Notes: generated by a model from the sequence alone, not told the origin. A DNA stretch of 64,000 bases from Acanthosepion esculentum (GCA_964036315.1 OZ038487.1:55015909-55079908); one strand, 5' to 3'; positions 10,501 through 24,584 are shown, counted from the stretch's first letter. Program-made: numbers and translations.

Positions 10501-13500
10501 ATGGCTTATCAACCCTTTGCAGGTTATTTAAAGCCAGAAAATATTTTGATTCATTCATTCATATTCTATGGCTTATCAACCCTTTGCAGGTTATTTAAAG
10601 CCAGAAAATATTTTGATTGATTGATTCGTATTCTATGGCTTATCAACCCTTTGCAGGTTATTTAAAGCCAGAAAATATTTTGATTCATTCATTCATATTC
10701 TATGGCTTATCAACCCTTTGCAGGTTATTTAAAGCCAGAAAATATTTTGATTGATTGATTCATATTCTATGGCTTATCAACCCTTTGCAGGTTATTTAAA
10801 GCCAGAAAATATTTTAATTCATTCATTCATTCATTCATATTCTATGGCTTATCAACCCTTTGCAGGTTATTTAAAGCCAGAAAATATTTTGATTGATTGA
10901 TTCATATTCTATAGCTTATCAACCCTTTGCAGGTTATTTAAAGCCAGAAAATATTTTGATTCATTCATTCATATTCTATGGCTTATCAACCCTTTGCAGG
11001 TTATTTAAAGCCAGAAAATATTTTGATTCATTCATTCATATTCTATGGCTTATCAACCCTTTGCAGGTTATTTAAAGCCAGAAAATATTTTGATTCATTC
11101 ATTCATATTCTATGGCTTATCAACCCTTTGCATATTATTTAAAGCCAGAAATTATTTTGATTCATTCATTCATATTCTATGGCTTATCAACCCTTTGCAG
11201 GTTATTTAATGCCAGAAAATATTTTGATTGATTGATTCATATTCTATGGCTTATCAACCCTTTGCAGGTTATTTAAAGCCAGAAAATATTTTGATTGATT
11301 CATTCATATTCTATGGCTTATCAACCCTTTGCAGGTTATTTAAAGCCAGAAAATATTTTGATTGATTCATTCATATTCTATGGCTTATCAACCCTTTGCA
11401 GGTTATTTAAAGCCAGAAAATATTTTGATTGATTCATTCATATTCTATGGCTTATCAACCCTTTGCAGGTTATTTAAAGCCAGAAAATATTTTGATTGAT
11501 TCATTCATATTCTATGGCTTATCAACCCTTTGCAGGTTATTTAAAGCCAGAAAATATTTTGATTGATTCATTCATATTCTATGGCTTATCAACCCTTTGC
11601 AGGTTATTTAAAGCCAGAAAATATTTTGATTGATTCATTCATATTCTATGGCTTATCAACCCTTTGCAGGTTATTTAAAGCCAGAAAATAATTTGATTCA
11701 TTCATTCATATTCTATGGCTTATCAACCCTTTGCAGGTTATTTAAAGCCAGAAAATATTTTGATTCATTCATTCATATTCTATGGCTTATCAACCCTTTG
11801 CAGGTTATTTAAAGCCAGAAAATATTTTGATTCATTCATTCATATTCTATGGCTTATCAACCCTTTGCAGGTTATTTAAAGCCAGAAAATATTTTGATTG
11901 ATTGATTCGTATTCTATGGCTTATCAACCCTTTGCAGGTTATTTAAAGCCAGAAAATATTTTGATTCATTCATTCATATTCTATGGCTTATCAACCCTTT
12001 GCAGGTTATTTAAAGCCAGAAAATATTTTGATTGATTGATTCATATTCTATGGCTTATCAACCCTTTGCAGGTTATTTAAAGCCAGAAAATATTTTAATT
12101 CATTCATTCATTCATATTCTATGGCTTATCAACCCTTTGCAGGTTATTTAAAGCCAGAAAATATTTTGATTGATTGATTCATATTCTATGGCTTATCAAC
12201 CCTTTGCAGGTTATTTAAAGCCAGAAAATATTTTGATTGATTCATTCATATTCTATGGCTTATCAACCCTTTGCAGGTTATTTAAAGCCAGAAAATATTT
12301 TGATTCATTCATTCATATTCTATGGCTTATCAACCCTTTGCAGGTTATTTAAAGCCAGAAAATATTTTGATTCATTCATTCATATTCTATGGCTTATCAA
12401 CCCTTTGCATATTATTTAAAGCCAGAAATTATTTTGATTCATTCATTCATATTCTATGGCTTATCAACCCTTTGCAGGTTATTTAATGCCAGAAAATATT
12501 TTGATTGATTGATTCATATTCTATGGCTTATCAACCCTTTGCAGGTTATTTAAAGCCAGAAAATATTTTGATTGATTCATTCATATTCTATGGCTTATCA
12601 ACCCTTTGCAGGTTATTTAAAGCCAGAAAATATTTTGATTGATTCATTCATATTCTATGGCTTATCAACCCTTTGCAGGTTATTTAAAGCCAGAAAATAT
12701 TTTGATTGATTCATTCATATTCTATGGCTTATCAACCCTTTGCAGGTTATTTAAAGCCAGAAAATATTTTGATTCATTCATTCATATTCTATGGCTTATC
12801 AACCCTTTGCATATTATTTAAAGCCAGAAATTATTTTGATTCATTCATTCATATTCTATGGCTTATCAACCCTTTGCAGGTTATTTAATGCCAGAAAATA
12901 TTTTGATTGATTGATTCATATTCTATGGCTTATCAACCCTTTGCAGGTTATTTAAAGCCAGAAAATATTTTGATTGATTCATTCATATTCTATGGCTTAT
13001 CAACCCTTTGCAGGTTATTTAAAGCCAGAAAATATTTTGATTGATTCATTCATATTCTATGGCTTATCAACCCTTTGCAGGTTATTTAAAGCCAGAAAAT
13101 ATTTTGATTGATTCATTCATATTCTATGGCTTATCAACCCTTTGCAGGTTATTTAAAGCCAGAAAATATTTTGATTGATTCATTCATATTCTATGGCTTA
13201 TCAACCCTTTGCAGGTTATTTAAAGCCAGAAAATATTTTGATTGATTCATTCATATTCTATGGCTTATCAACCCTTTGCAGGTTATTTAAAGCCAGAAAA
13301 TATTTTGATTGATTCATTCATATTCTATGGCTTATCAACCCTTTGCAGGTTATTTAAAGCCAGAAAATAATTTGATTCATTCATTCATATTCTATGGCTT
13401 ATCAACCCTTTGCAGGTTATTTAAAGCCAGAAAATATTTTGATTCATTCATTCATATTCTATGGCTTATCAACCCTTTGCATATTATTTAAAGCCAGAAA

Positions 13501-16500
13501 TTATTTTGATTCATTAATTCATATTCTATGGCTTATCAACCCTTTGCAGGTTATTTAATGCCAGAAAATATTTTGATTGATTGATTCATATTCTATGGCT
13601 TATCAACCCTTTGCAGGTTATTTAAAGCCAGAAAATATTTTGCTTGATTCATTCATATTCTATGGCTTATCAACCCTTTGCAGGTTATTTAAAGCCAGAA
13701 AATATTTTGATTGATTGATTCATATTCTATGGCTTATCAACCCTTTGCAGGTTATTTAAAGCCAGAAAATATTTTGATTGATTCATTCATATTCTATGGC
13801 TTATCAACCCTTTGCAGGTTATTTAAAGCCAGAAAATATTTTGATTCATTCATTCATATTCTATGGCTTATCAACCCTTTGCAGGTTATTTAAAGCCAGA
13901 AAATATTTTGATTCATTCATTCATATTCTATGGCTTATCAACCCTTTGCAGGTTATTTAAAGCCAGAAAATATTTTGATTCATTCATTCATATTCTATGG
14001 CTTATCAACCCTTTGCAGGTTATTTAAAGCCAGAAAATATTTTGATTGATTGATTCATATTCTATGGCTTATCAACCCTTTGCAGGTTATTTAAAGCCAG
14101 AAAATATTTTGATTCATTCATTCATATTCTATGGCTTATCAACCCTTTGCAGGTTATTTAAAGCCAGAAAATATTTTGATTGATTGATTCATATTCTATG
14201 GCTTATCAACCCTTTGCAGGTTATTTAAAGCCAGAAAATATTTTGATTGATTCATTCATATTCTATGGCTTATCAACCCTTTGCAGGTTATTTAAAGCCA
14301 GAAAATATTTTGATTGATTCATTCATATTCTATGGCTTATCAACCCTTTGCAGGTTATTTAAAGCCAGAAAATATTTTGATTGATTCATTCATATTCTAT
14401 GGCTTATCAACCCTTTGCAGGTTATTTAAAGCCAGAAAATATTTTGATTCATTCATTCATATTCTATGGCTTATCAACCCTTTGCAGGTTATTTAAAGCC
14501 AGAAAATATTTTGATTGATTCATTCATATTCTATGGCTTATCAACCCTTTGCAGGTTATTTAAAGCCAGAAAATATTTTGATTGATTCATTCATATTCTA
14601 TGGCTTATCAACCCTTTGCAGGTTATTTAAAGCCAGAAAATATTTTGATTCATTCATTCATATTCTATGGCTTATCAACCCTTTGCAGGTTATTTAAAGC
14701 CAGAAAATATTTTGATTCATTCATTCATATTCTATGGCTTATCAACCCTTTGCAGGTTATTTAAAGCCAGAAAATATTTTGATTCATTCATTCATATTCT
14801 ATGGCTTATCAACCCTTTGCAGGTTATTTAAAGCCAGAAAATATTTTGATTCATTCATTCATATTCTATGGCTTATCAACCCTTTGCAGGTTATTTAAAG
14901 CCAGAAAATATTTTGATTGATTGATTCATATTCTATGGCTTATCAACCCTTTGCAGGTTATTTAAAGCCAGAAAATATTTTGATTGATTCATTCATATTC
15001 TATGGCTTATCAACCCTTTGCAGGTTATTTAAAGCCAGAAAATATTTTGATTCATTCATTCATATTCTATGGCTTATCAACCCTTTGCAGGTTATTTAAA
15101 GCCAGAAAATATTTTGATTCATTCATTCATATTCTATGGCTTATCAACCCTTTGCAGGTTATTTAAAGCCAGAAAATATTTTGATTCATTCATTCATATT
15201 CTATGGCTTATCAACCCTTTGCAGGTTATTTAAAGCCAGAAAATATTTTGATTGATTCATTCATATTCTATGGCTTATCAACCCTTTGCAGGTTATTTAA
15301 AGCCAGAAAATATTTTGATTCATTCATTCATATTCTATGGCTTATCAACCCTTTGCAGGTTATTTAAAGCCAGAAAATATTTTGATTCATTCATTCATAT
15401 TCTATGGCTTATCAACCCTTTGCAGGTTATTTAAAGCCAGAAAATATTTTGATTGATTGATTCATATTCTATGGCTTATCAACCCTTTGCAGGTTATTTA
15501 AATCCAGAAAATATTTTGATTGATTCATTCATATTCTATGGCTTATCAACCATTTGCAGGTTATTTAAAGCCAGAAAATATTTTGATTGATTGATTCATA
15601 TTCTATGGCTTATCAACCCTTTCCAGGTTATTTAAAGCCAGAAAATATTTTGATTCATTCATTCATATTCTATGGCTTATCAACCCTTTGCAGGTTATTT
15701 AAAGCCAGAAAATATTTTGATTGATTCATTCATATTCTATGGCTTATCAACCCTTTGCAGGTTATTTAAAGCCAGAAAATATTTTGATTCATTCATTCAT
15801 ATTCTATGGCTTATCAACCCTTTGCAGGTTATTTAAAGCCAGAAAATATTTTAATTCATTCATTCATTCATTCATATTCTATGGCTTATCAACCCTTTGC
15901 AGGTTATTTAAAGCCAGAAAATATTTTGATTGATTGATTCATATTCTATGGCTTATCAACCCTTTGCAGGTTATTTAAAGCCAGAAAATATTTTGATTGA
16001 TTCATTCATATTCTATGGCTTATCAACCCTTTGCAGGTTATTTAAAGCCAGAAAATATTTTGATTCATTCATTCATATTCTATGGCTTATCAACCCTTTG
16101 CAGGTTATTTAAAGCCAGAAAATATTTTGATTCATTCATTCATATTCTATGGCTTATCAACCCTTTGCATATTATTTAAAGCCAGAAATTATTTTGATTC
16201 ATTCATTCATATTCTATGGCTTATCAACCCTTTGCAGGTTATTTAATGCCAGAAAATATTTTGATTGATTGATTCATATTCTATGGCTTATCAACCCTTT
16301 GCAGGTTATTTAAAGCCAGAAAATATTTTGATTGATTCATTCATATTCTATGGCTTATCAACCCTTTGCAGGTTATTTAAAGCCAGAAAATATTTTGATT
16401 GATTCATTCATATTCTATGGCTTATCAACCCTTTGCAGGTTATTTAAAGCCAGAAAATATTTTGATTGATTCATTCATATTCTATGGCTTATCAACCCTT

Positions 16501-19500
16501 TGCAGGTTATTTAAAGCCAGAAAATATTTTGATTGATTCATTCATATTCTATGGCTTATCAACCCTTTGCAGGTTATTTAAAGCCAGAAAATAATTTGAT
16601 TCATTCATTCATATTCTATGGCTTATCAACCCTTTGCAGGTTATTTAAAGCCAGAAAATATTTTGATTCATTCATTCATATTCTATGGCTTATCAACCCT
16701 TTGCAGGTTATTTAAAGCCAGAAAATATTTTGATTCATTCATTCATATTCTATGGCTTATCAACCCTTTGCAGGTTATTTAAAGCCAGAAAATATTTTGA
16801 TTCATTCATTCATATTCTATGGCTTATCAACCCTTTGCAGGTTATTTAAAGCCAGAAAATATTTTGATTCATTCATTCATATTCTATGGCTTATCAACCC
16901 TTTGCAGGTTATTTAAAGCCAGAAAATATTTTGATTCATTCATTCATATTCTATGGCTTATCAACCCTTTGCAGGTTATTTAAAGCCAGAAAATATTTTG
17001 ATTCATTCATTCATATTCTATGGCTTATCAACCCTTTGCAGGTTATTTAAAGCCAGAAAATATTTTGATTGATTGATTCATATTCTATGGCTTATCAACC
17101 CTTTGCAGGTTATTTAAATCCAGAAAATATTTTGATTGATTCATTCATATTCTATGGCTTATCAACCATTTGCAGGTTATTTAAAGCCAGAAAATATTTT
17201 GATTCATTCATTCATATTCTATGGCTTATCAACCCTTTGCACGTTATTTAAAGCCAGAAAATATTTTGATTCATTCATTCATATTCTATGGCTTATCAAC
17301 CCTTTGCAGGTTATTTAAAGCCAGAAAATGTTTTGATTGATTGATTCATATTCTATGGCTTATCAACCCATTGCAGGTTATTTAAAGCCAGAAAATATTT
17401 TGATTGATTCATTCATATTCTATGGCTTATCAACCCTTTGCAGGTTATTTAAATCCAGAAAATATTTTGATTCATTCATTCATATTCTATGGCTTATCAA
17501 CCCTTTGCAGGTTATTTAAAGCCAGAAAATATTTTGATTGATTCATTCATATTCTATGGCTTATCAACCCTTTGCAGGTTATTTAAAGCCAGAAAATATT
17601 TTGATTGATTGATTCGTATTCTATGGCTTATCAACCCTTTGCAGGTTATTTAAAGCCAGAAAATATTTTGATTCATTCATTCATATTCTATGGCTTATCA
17701 ACCCTTTGCAGGTTATTTAAAGCCAGAAAATATTTTGATTGATTCATTCATATTCTATGGCTTATCAACCATTTGCAGGTTATTTAAAGCCAGAAAATAT
17801 TTTGATTGATTCATTCATATTCTATGGCTTATCAACCCTTTGCAGGTTATTTAAAGCCAGAAAATATTTTGATTGATTCATTCATATTCTATGGCTTATC
17901 AACCCTTTGCAGGTTATTTAAAGCCAGAAAATATTTTGATTGATTCATTCATATTCTATGGCTTATCAACCCTTTGCAGGTTATTTAAAGCCAGAAAATA
18001 TTTTGATTGATTCATTCATATTCTATGGCTTATCAACCCTTTGCAGGTTATTTAAAGCCAGAAAATATTTTGATTGATTCATTCATATTCTATGGCTTAT
18101 CAACCCTTTGCAGGTTATTTAAAGCCAGAAAATAATTTGATTCATTCATTCATATTCTATGGCTTATCAACCCTTTGCAGGTTATTTAAAGCCAGAAAAT
18201 ATTTTGATTCATTCATTCATATTCTATGGCTTATCAACCCTTTGCAGGTTATTTAAAGCCAGAAAATATTTTGATTCATTCATTCATATTCTATGGCTTA
18301 TCAACCCTTTGCATATTATTTAAAGCCAGAAATTATTTTGATTCATTCATTCATATTCTATGGCTTATCAACCCTTTGCAGGTTATTTAAAGCCAGAAAA
18401 TATTTTGATTGATTGATTCATATTCTATGGCTTATCAACCCTTTGCAGGTTATTTAAAGCCAGAAAATATTTTGATTGATTGATTCATATTCTATGGCTT
18501 ATCAACCCTTTGCAGGTTATTTAAAGCCAGAAAATATTTTGATTCATTCATTCATATTCTATGGCTTATCAACCCTTTGCAGGTTATTTAAAGCCAGAAA
18601 ATATTTTGATTGATTCATTCATATTCTATGGCTTATCAACCCTTTGCAGGTTATTTAAAGCCAGAAAATATTTTGATTCATTCATTCATATTCTATGGCT
18701 TATCAACCCTTTGCAGGTTATTTAAAGCCAGAAAATATTTTGATTGATTCATTCATATTCTATGGCTTATCAACCCTTTGCAGGTTATTTAAAGCCAGAA
18801 AATATTTTGATTGATTCATTCATATTCTATGGCTTATCAACCCTTTGCAGGTTATTTAAAGCCAGAAAATATTTTGATTGATTCATTCATATTCTATGGC
18901 TTATCAACCCTTTGCAGGTTATTTAAAGCCAGAAAATATTTTGATTGATTCATTCATATTCTATGGCTTATCAACCCTTTGCAGGTTATTTAAAGCCAGA
19001 AAATATTTTGATTGATTCATTCATATTCTATGGCTTATCAACCCTTTGCAGGTTATTTAAAGCCAGAAAATATTTTGATTCATTCATTCATATTCTATGG
19101 CTTATCAACCCTTTGCAGGTTATTTAAAGCCAGAAAATATTTTGATTGATTCATTCATATTCTATGGCTTATCAACCCTTTGCAGGTTATTTAAAGCCAG
19201 AAAATATTTTGATTGATTGATTCATATTCTATGGCTTATCAACCCTTTGCAGGTTATTTAATGCCAGAAAATATTTTGATTGATTGATTCATATTCTATG
19301 GCTTATCAACCCTTTGCAGGTTATTTAAAGCCAGAAAATATTTTGATTGATTCATTCATATTCTATGGCTTATCAACCCTTTGCAGGTTATTTAAAGCCA
19401 GAAAATATTTTGATTCATTCATTCATATTCTATGGTTTATCAACCCTTTGCAGGTTATTTAAAGCCAGAAAATATTTTGATTGATTGATTCATATTCTAT

Positions 19501-22500
19501 GGCTTATCAACCCTTTGCAGGTTATTTAAAGCCAGAAAATATTTTGATTGATTCATTCATATTCTATGGCTTATCAACCCTTTGCAGGTTATTTAAAGCC
19601 AGAAAATATTTTGATTCATTCATTCATATTCTATGGCTTATCAACCCTTTGCAGGTTATTTAAAGCCAGAAAATATTTTGATTCATTCATTCATATTCTA
19701 TGGCTTATCAACCCTTTGCAGGTTATTTAAAGCCAGAAAATATTTTGATTCATTCATTCATATTCTATGGCTTATCAACCCTTTGCAGGTTATTTAAAGC
19801 CAGAAAATATTTTGATTGATTGATTCATATTCTATGGCTTATCAACCCTTTGCAGGTTATTTAAAGCCAGAAAATATTTTGATTCATTCATTCATATTCT
19901 ATGGCTTATCAACCCTTTGCAGGTTATTTAAAGCCAGAAAATATTTTGATTGATTGATTCATATTCTATGGCTTATCAACCCTTTGCAGGTTATTTAAAG
20001 CCAGAAAATATTTTGATTGATTCATTCATATTCTATGGCTTATCAACCCTTTGCAGGTTATTTAAAGCCAGAAAATATTTTGATTGATTCATTCATATTC
20101 TATGGCTTATCAACCCTTTGCAGGTTATTTAAAGCCAGAAAATATTTTGATTGATTCATTCATATTCTATGGCTTATCAACCCTTTGCAGGTTATTTAAA
20201 GCCAGAAAATATTTTGATTCATTCATTCATATTCTATGGCTTATCAACCCTTTGCAGGTTATTTAAAGCCAGAAAATATTTTGATTCATTCATTCATATT
20301 CTATGGCTTATCAACCCTTTGCAGGTTATTTAAAGCCAGAAAATATTTTGATTCATTCATTCATATTCTATGGCTTATCAACCCTTTGCAGGTTATTTAA
20401 AGCCAGAAAATATTTTGATTCATTCATTCATATTCTATGGCTTATCAACCCTTTGCAGGTTATTTAAAGCCAGAAAATATTTTGATTGATTGATTCATAT
20501 TCTATGGCTTATCAACCCTTTGCAGGTTATTTAAAGCCAGAAAATATTTTGATTGATTCATTCATATTCTATGGCTTATCAACCCTTTGCAGGTTATTTA
20601 AAGCCAGAAAATATTTTGATTCATTCATTCATATTCTATGGCTTATCAACCCTTTGCAGGTTATTTAAAGCCAGAAAATATTTTGATTCATTCATTCATA
20701 TTCTATGGCTTATCAACCCTTTGCAGGTTATTTAAAGCCAGAAAATATTTTGATTCATTCATTCATATTCTATGGCTTATCAACCCTTTGCAGGTTATTT
20801 AAAGCCAGAAAATATTTTGATTGATTCATTCATATTCTATGGCTTATCAACCCTTTGCAGGTTATTTAAAGCCAGAAAATATTTTGATTCATTCATTCAT
20901 ATTCTATGGCTTATCAACCCTTTGCAGGTTATTTAAAGCCAGAAAATATTTTGATTGATTCATTCATATTCTATGGCTTATCAACCCTTTGCAGGTTATT
21001 TAAAGCCAGAAAATATTTTGATTCATTCATTCATATTCTATGGCTTATCAACCCTTTGCAGGTTATTTAAAGCCAGAAAATATTTTGATTCATTCATTCA
21101 TATTCTATGGCTTATCAACCCTTTGCAGGTTATTTAAAGCCAGAAAATATTTTGATTGATTGATTCATATTCTATGGCTTATCAACACTTTGCAGGTTAT
21201 TTAAAGCCAGAAAATATTTTGATTCATTCATTCATATTCTATGGCTTATCAACCCTTTGCAGGTTATTTAAAGCCAGAAAATATTTTGATTGATTCATTC
21301 ATATTCTATGGCTTATCAACCCTTTGCAGGTTATTTAAAGCCAGAAAATATTTTGATTGATTCATTCATATTCTATGGCTTATCAACCCTTTGCAGGTTA
21401 TTTAAAGCCAGAAAATATTTTGATTGATTCATTCATATTCTATGGCTTATCAACCCTTTGCAGGTTATTTAAAGCCAGAAAATATTTTGATTCATTCATT
21501 CATATTCTATGGCTTATCAACCCTTTGCAGGTTATTTAAAGCCAGAAAATATTTTGATTGATTCATTCATATTCTATGGCTTATCAACCCTTTGCAGGTT
21601 ATTTAAAGCCAGAAAATATTTTGATTGATTGATTCATAGTCTATGGCTTATCAACCCTTTGCAGGTTATTTAAATCCAGAAAATATTTTGATTGATTGAT
21701 TCGTATTCTATGGCTTATCAACCCTTTGCAGGTTATTTAAATCCAGAAAATATTTTGATTGATTGATTCATATTCTATGGCTTATCAACCCTTTGCAGGT
21801 TATTTAAATACAGAAAATATTTTGATTGATTCATTCATATTCTATGGCTTATCAACCCTTTGCAGGTTATTTAAAGCCAGAAAATATTTTGATTGATTCA
21901 TTCATATTCTATGGCTTATCAACCCTTTGCAGGTTATTTAAAGCCAGAAAATATTTTGATTGATTCATTCATATTCTATGGCTTATCAACCCTTTGCAGG
22001 TTATTTAAAGCCAGAAAATATTTTGATTGATTCATTCATATTCTATGGCTTATCAACCCTTTGCAGGTTATTTAAAGCCAGAAAATATTTTGATTGATTC
22101 ATTCATATTCTATGGCTTATCAACCCTTTGCAGGTTATTTAAAGCCAGAAAATATTTTGATTCATTCATTCATATTCTATGGCTTATCAACCCTTTGCAG
22201 GTTATTTAAAGCCAGAAAATATTTTGATTGATTCATTCATATTCTATGGCTTATCAACCCTTTGCAGGTTATTTAAAGCCAGAAAATATTTTGATTGATT
22301 GATTCATATTCTATGGCTTATCAACCCTTTGCAGGTTATTTAAAGCCAGAAAATATTTTGATTCATTCATTCATATTCTATGGCTTATCAACCCTTTGCA
22401 GGTTATTTAAAGCCAGAAAATATTTTGATTGATTCATTCATAATCTATGGCTTATCAACCCTTTGCAGGTTATTTAAAGCCAGAAAATATTTTGATTGAT

Positions 22501-23028
22501 TGATTCATATTCTATGGCTTATCAACCCTTTGCAGGTTATTTAAAGCCAGAAAATATTTTGATTCATTCATTCATATTCTATCGCTTATCAACCCTTTGC
22601 AGGTCATTTAAAGCCCGAAAATATTTTGATTGATTCATTCATAATCTATGGCTTATCAACCCTTTGCAGGTTATTTAAAGCCAGAAAATATTTTGATTGA
22701 TTGATTCATATTCTATGGCTTATCAACCCTTTGCAGGTTATTTAAAGCCAGAAAATATTTTGATTCATTCATTCATATTCTATGGCTTATCAACCCTTTG
22801 CAGGTTATTTAAAGCCAGAAAATATTTTGATTCATTCATTCATATTCTATGGCTTATCAACCCTTTGCAGGTTATTTAAAGCCAGAAAATATTTTGATTG
22901 ATTCATTCATATTCTATGGCTTATCAACCCTTTGCAGGTTATTTAAAGCCAGAAAATATTTTGATTCATTCATTCATATTCTATGGCTTATCAACCCTTT
23001 GCATGTTATTTAAAGCCAGAAAATATTT
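7538..23028. repeat. 67-bp satellite array, about 230 tandem copies
   Basis: A 67-bp monomer is repeated head to tail for about 15.5 kb with almost no interruption. Each unit contains ATTCTATGGCTTATCAACCC, TTTGCAGGTTATTTAAAGCC and AGAAAATATTTTG, joined by a (GATT)(CATT)-type tetranucleotide stretch. Most units differ from the consensus by 0-2 bases, so the array is recently homogenised. A few units are 4 or 8 bp longer (near 10820, 12095 and 15850), with extra ATTC copies. Because 67 is not a multiple of three, three units give a 201-bp cycle. This generates dozens of identical 60-residue open frames, which are by-products of the repeat. The edge units are more diverged than the core: deletions near 7695, AAAGCCCG near 7719 and 22612, TAATCTATGG near 22441 and 22641. 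Confidence 0.98.
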
Positions 23029-23430
23029 TTAATATCTGTCTATAGAACCACTTCTGTCATTTTGAATCTCTCCTTCGAATGTGGAAAATGTCCAGCATTC
23101 ACTGCCATAAAGGAGGATTGTTATTACATAGAAGTTCAGCATATTTTCTTATCTCTCATTACATTGCTTAGTTTCCATTATGTAACATTTTCCATTTTTT
23201 AATACTCTGTTTAGCTCTTGGAAGGCATCTTTCATTGTGCCTACAAATTTCAGTATCTCATAGCACTATGGTATTCTTAGTATCTGTCTATAGAACCACA
23301 TGATTGTCATTTTGAACCTCTTCTTCATCTGTGAGGAAACTGTCCAGGCCTTCATTGCCATAAAGGAGGGTTATTATTACATAGCAGTTCAGCACGCTTT
23401 TCTTTGTTTCTAATGAACAGTTTGTGTTTC
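23029..23430 (-). pseudogene. RTE-like LINE reverse transcriptase scraps, two direct copies
   Basis: On the minus strand, about 23040-23130 reads ILLYGSECWTFST, the start of the RTE-type C-terminal block, then shifts frame. A second copy of the same block lies at 23278-23415. Both contain the plus-strand phrase ATATCTGTCTATAGAACCAC. The satellite ends exactly at this LINE-derived sequence. Confidence 0.6.
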
Positions 23431-23750
23431 TTAATACTTTGGGGAATAATTATGATATTGCAGTTGTATTATGGACATTATAAAGGAATGTTTCATGAAA
23501 ATAATAAAAGAATGATTCATTGTGTGCATTGCAGACAAAAATCAGTAGAATTATCCACAAAGATAGTCTGCAGATAAGAAAAACAAATTCAATATGCAGA
23601 TAGGAACACAGAGAAACTGTTAAGATATCAAAAAACTCTGATTAACAAAAATGAATTTGCACATTAGATAGGAAATAATTGTAATACTTTTATGCTAATA
23701 ACAATGTCATTGATGATTCTGAACTGAAATCACTTTGCTATAAACATAAG
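23431..23750. other. Unassigned AT-rich sequence
   Basis: No feature recognised. Confidence 0.4.
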
Positions 23751-24058
23751 GAGGCAGGGTGGAGTAATGGGTAGCAGCTTGGACTGAGGAATCAGAGATC
23801 CAAGTTCAAATTCCAGTCAGATCCATTACATTCACTTATGTGCTAATACCCTTGGGGAAGGTATGAATCTTCTTCTTCTCCCTCCAGCTATGGGTAAATA
23901 GCAGGACAGATGGGGTTCTATAGCCTTGGATGGCAACTGGTCTACCGCAGAATGAAATAGCAACGTAATGCAGGAAAAAAAAATCTGCCTCGTCAGTCAT
24001 GTATCGAAAGATACATGATCGCCTAAGTGTGTATCACATATGGCACGTAACTGGCTTA
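23751..24058 (+). mobile_element. tRNA-derived SINE, near full length
   Basis: The head carries a box-A-like TGGAGTAATGGGTAGCAG and a box-B-like GTTCAAATTCCAG, as in tRNA-derived RNA polymerase III promoters. The body (CACTTATGTGCTAATACCC, TAGCAGGACAGATGGGG) and the tail match the copy at 24281. The tail contains a perfect hairpin at 23997-24018: a 9-bp stem (TCATGTATC) closed by a GAAA loop. I saw no convincing target-site duplication. Confidence 0.85.
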
Positions 24059-24280
24059 TAATGTTTCCATCTATGATAAGACATCTAATGTAAAAATGCT
24101 AATGAACAAGCCAGGCAATTACCCAAACTTTATTTGTATAACTGTGTTACTTCCATATGGGAGACTTCCACCTTTATCACTCTTTCCAGTATTGATGAGG
24201 ACTTCCTTCTTAGCCTTTTGTTTGAAGTCATGTGGAATGTCCACATCTTGATAAATTCATAAATTCTAATGTTGTACAAT

Positions 24281-24584
24281 GGCATGGTGGAGTAATGGAT
24301 AGTGCCTCAGACTGAGGAATCGGAAAGCCGAGTTCAAATTCCAGTCAGATCCATTACATTCACTTATGTGCTAATACCCTTGGGGAAGGTATGAATCTTC
24401 TTCTTCTCCTCCCAGATATGGGTAAATAGCAGGACAGATGGGGTTCTATAGCCTTGGATGGCAACTGGTCTACTGCAGAAAGAAATGGCAACCTACTTCA
24501 GTAAAGAAAATCTGCCTCATCAGTCATGTATCGAAAGATACATGATCGCCTAAGCATGTATCATGAAGGCACATATCTGACTGA
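24281..24584 (+). mobile_element. tRNA-derived SINE, full length
   Basis: It starts GGCATGGTGGAGTAATGG (box A region), with GAGTTCAAATTCCAGTC as box B. It ends in the same hairpin (9-bp stem with GAAA loop at 24524-24545) and the ACATATCTGACTGA tail. It is about 304 bp. It is nearly identical to the copy 530 bp upstream, so both inserted fairly recently. The protein-like frame across its 3' end has no meaning. Confidence 0.87.

Noticed and set aside
7603..22879. Dozens of near-identical 60-residue open frames, including LKPENIL, as a tandem gene family
   Set aside because: They arise because three 67-bp monomers make a 201-bp reading cycle. The same DNA is read in three frames and the frames carry stops at fixed places. 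There is no promoter, no codon pattern and no continuation of a kinase domain.
7538..23028. CRISPR array
   Set aside because: Units are directly adjacent with no unique spacers, the monomer is 67 bp, and the context is animal retroelement DNA.
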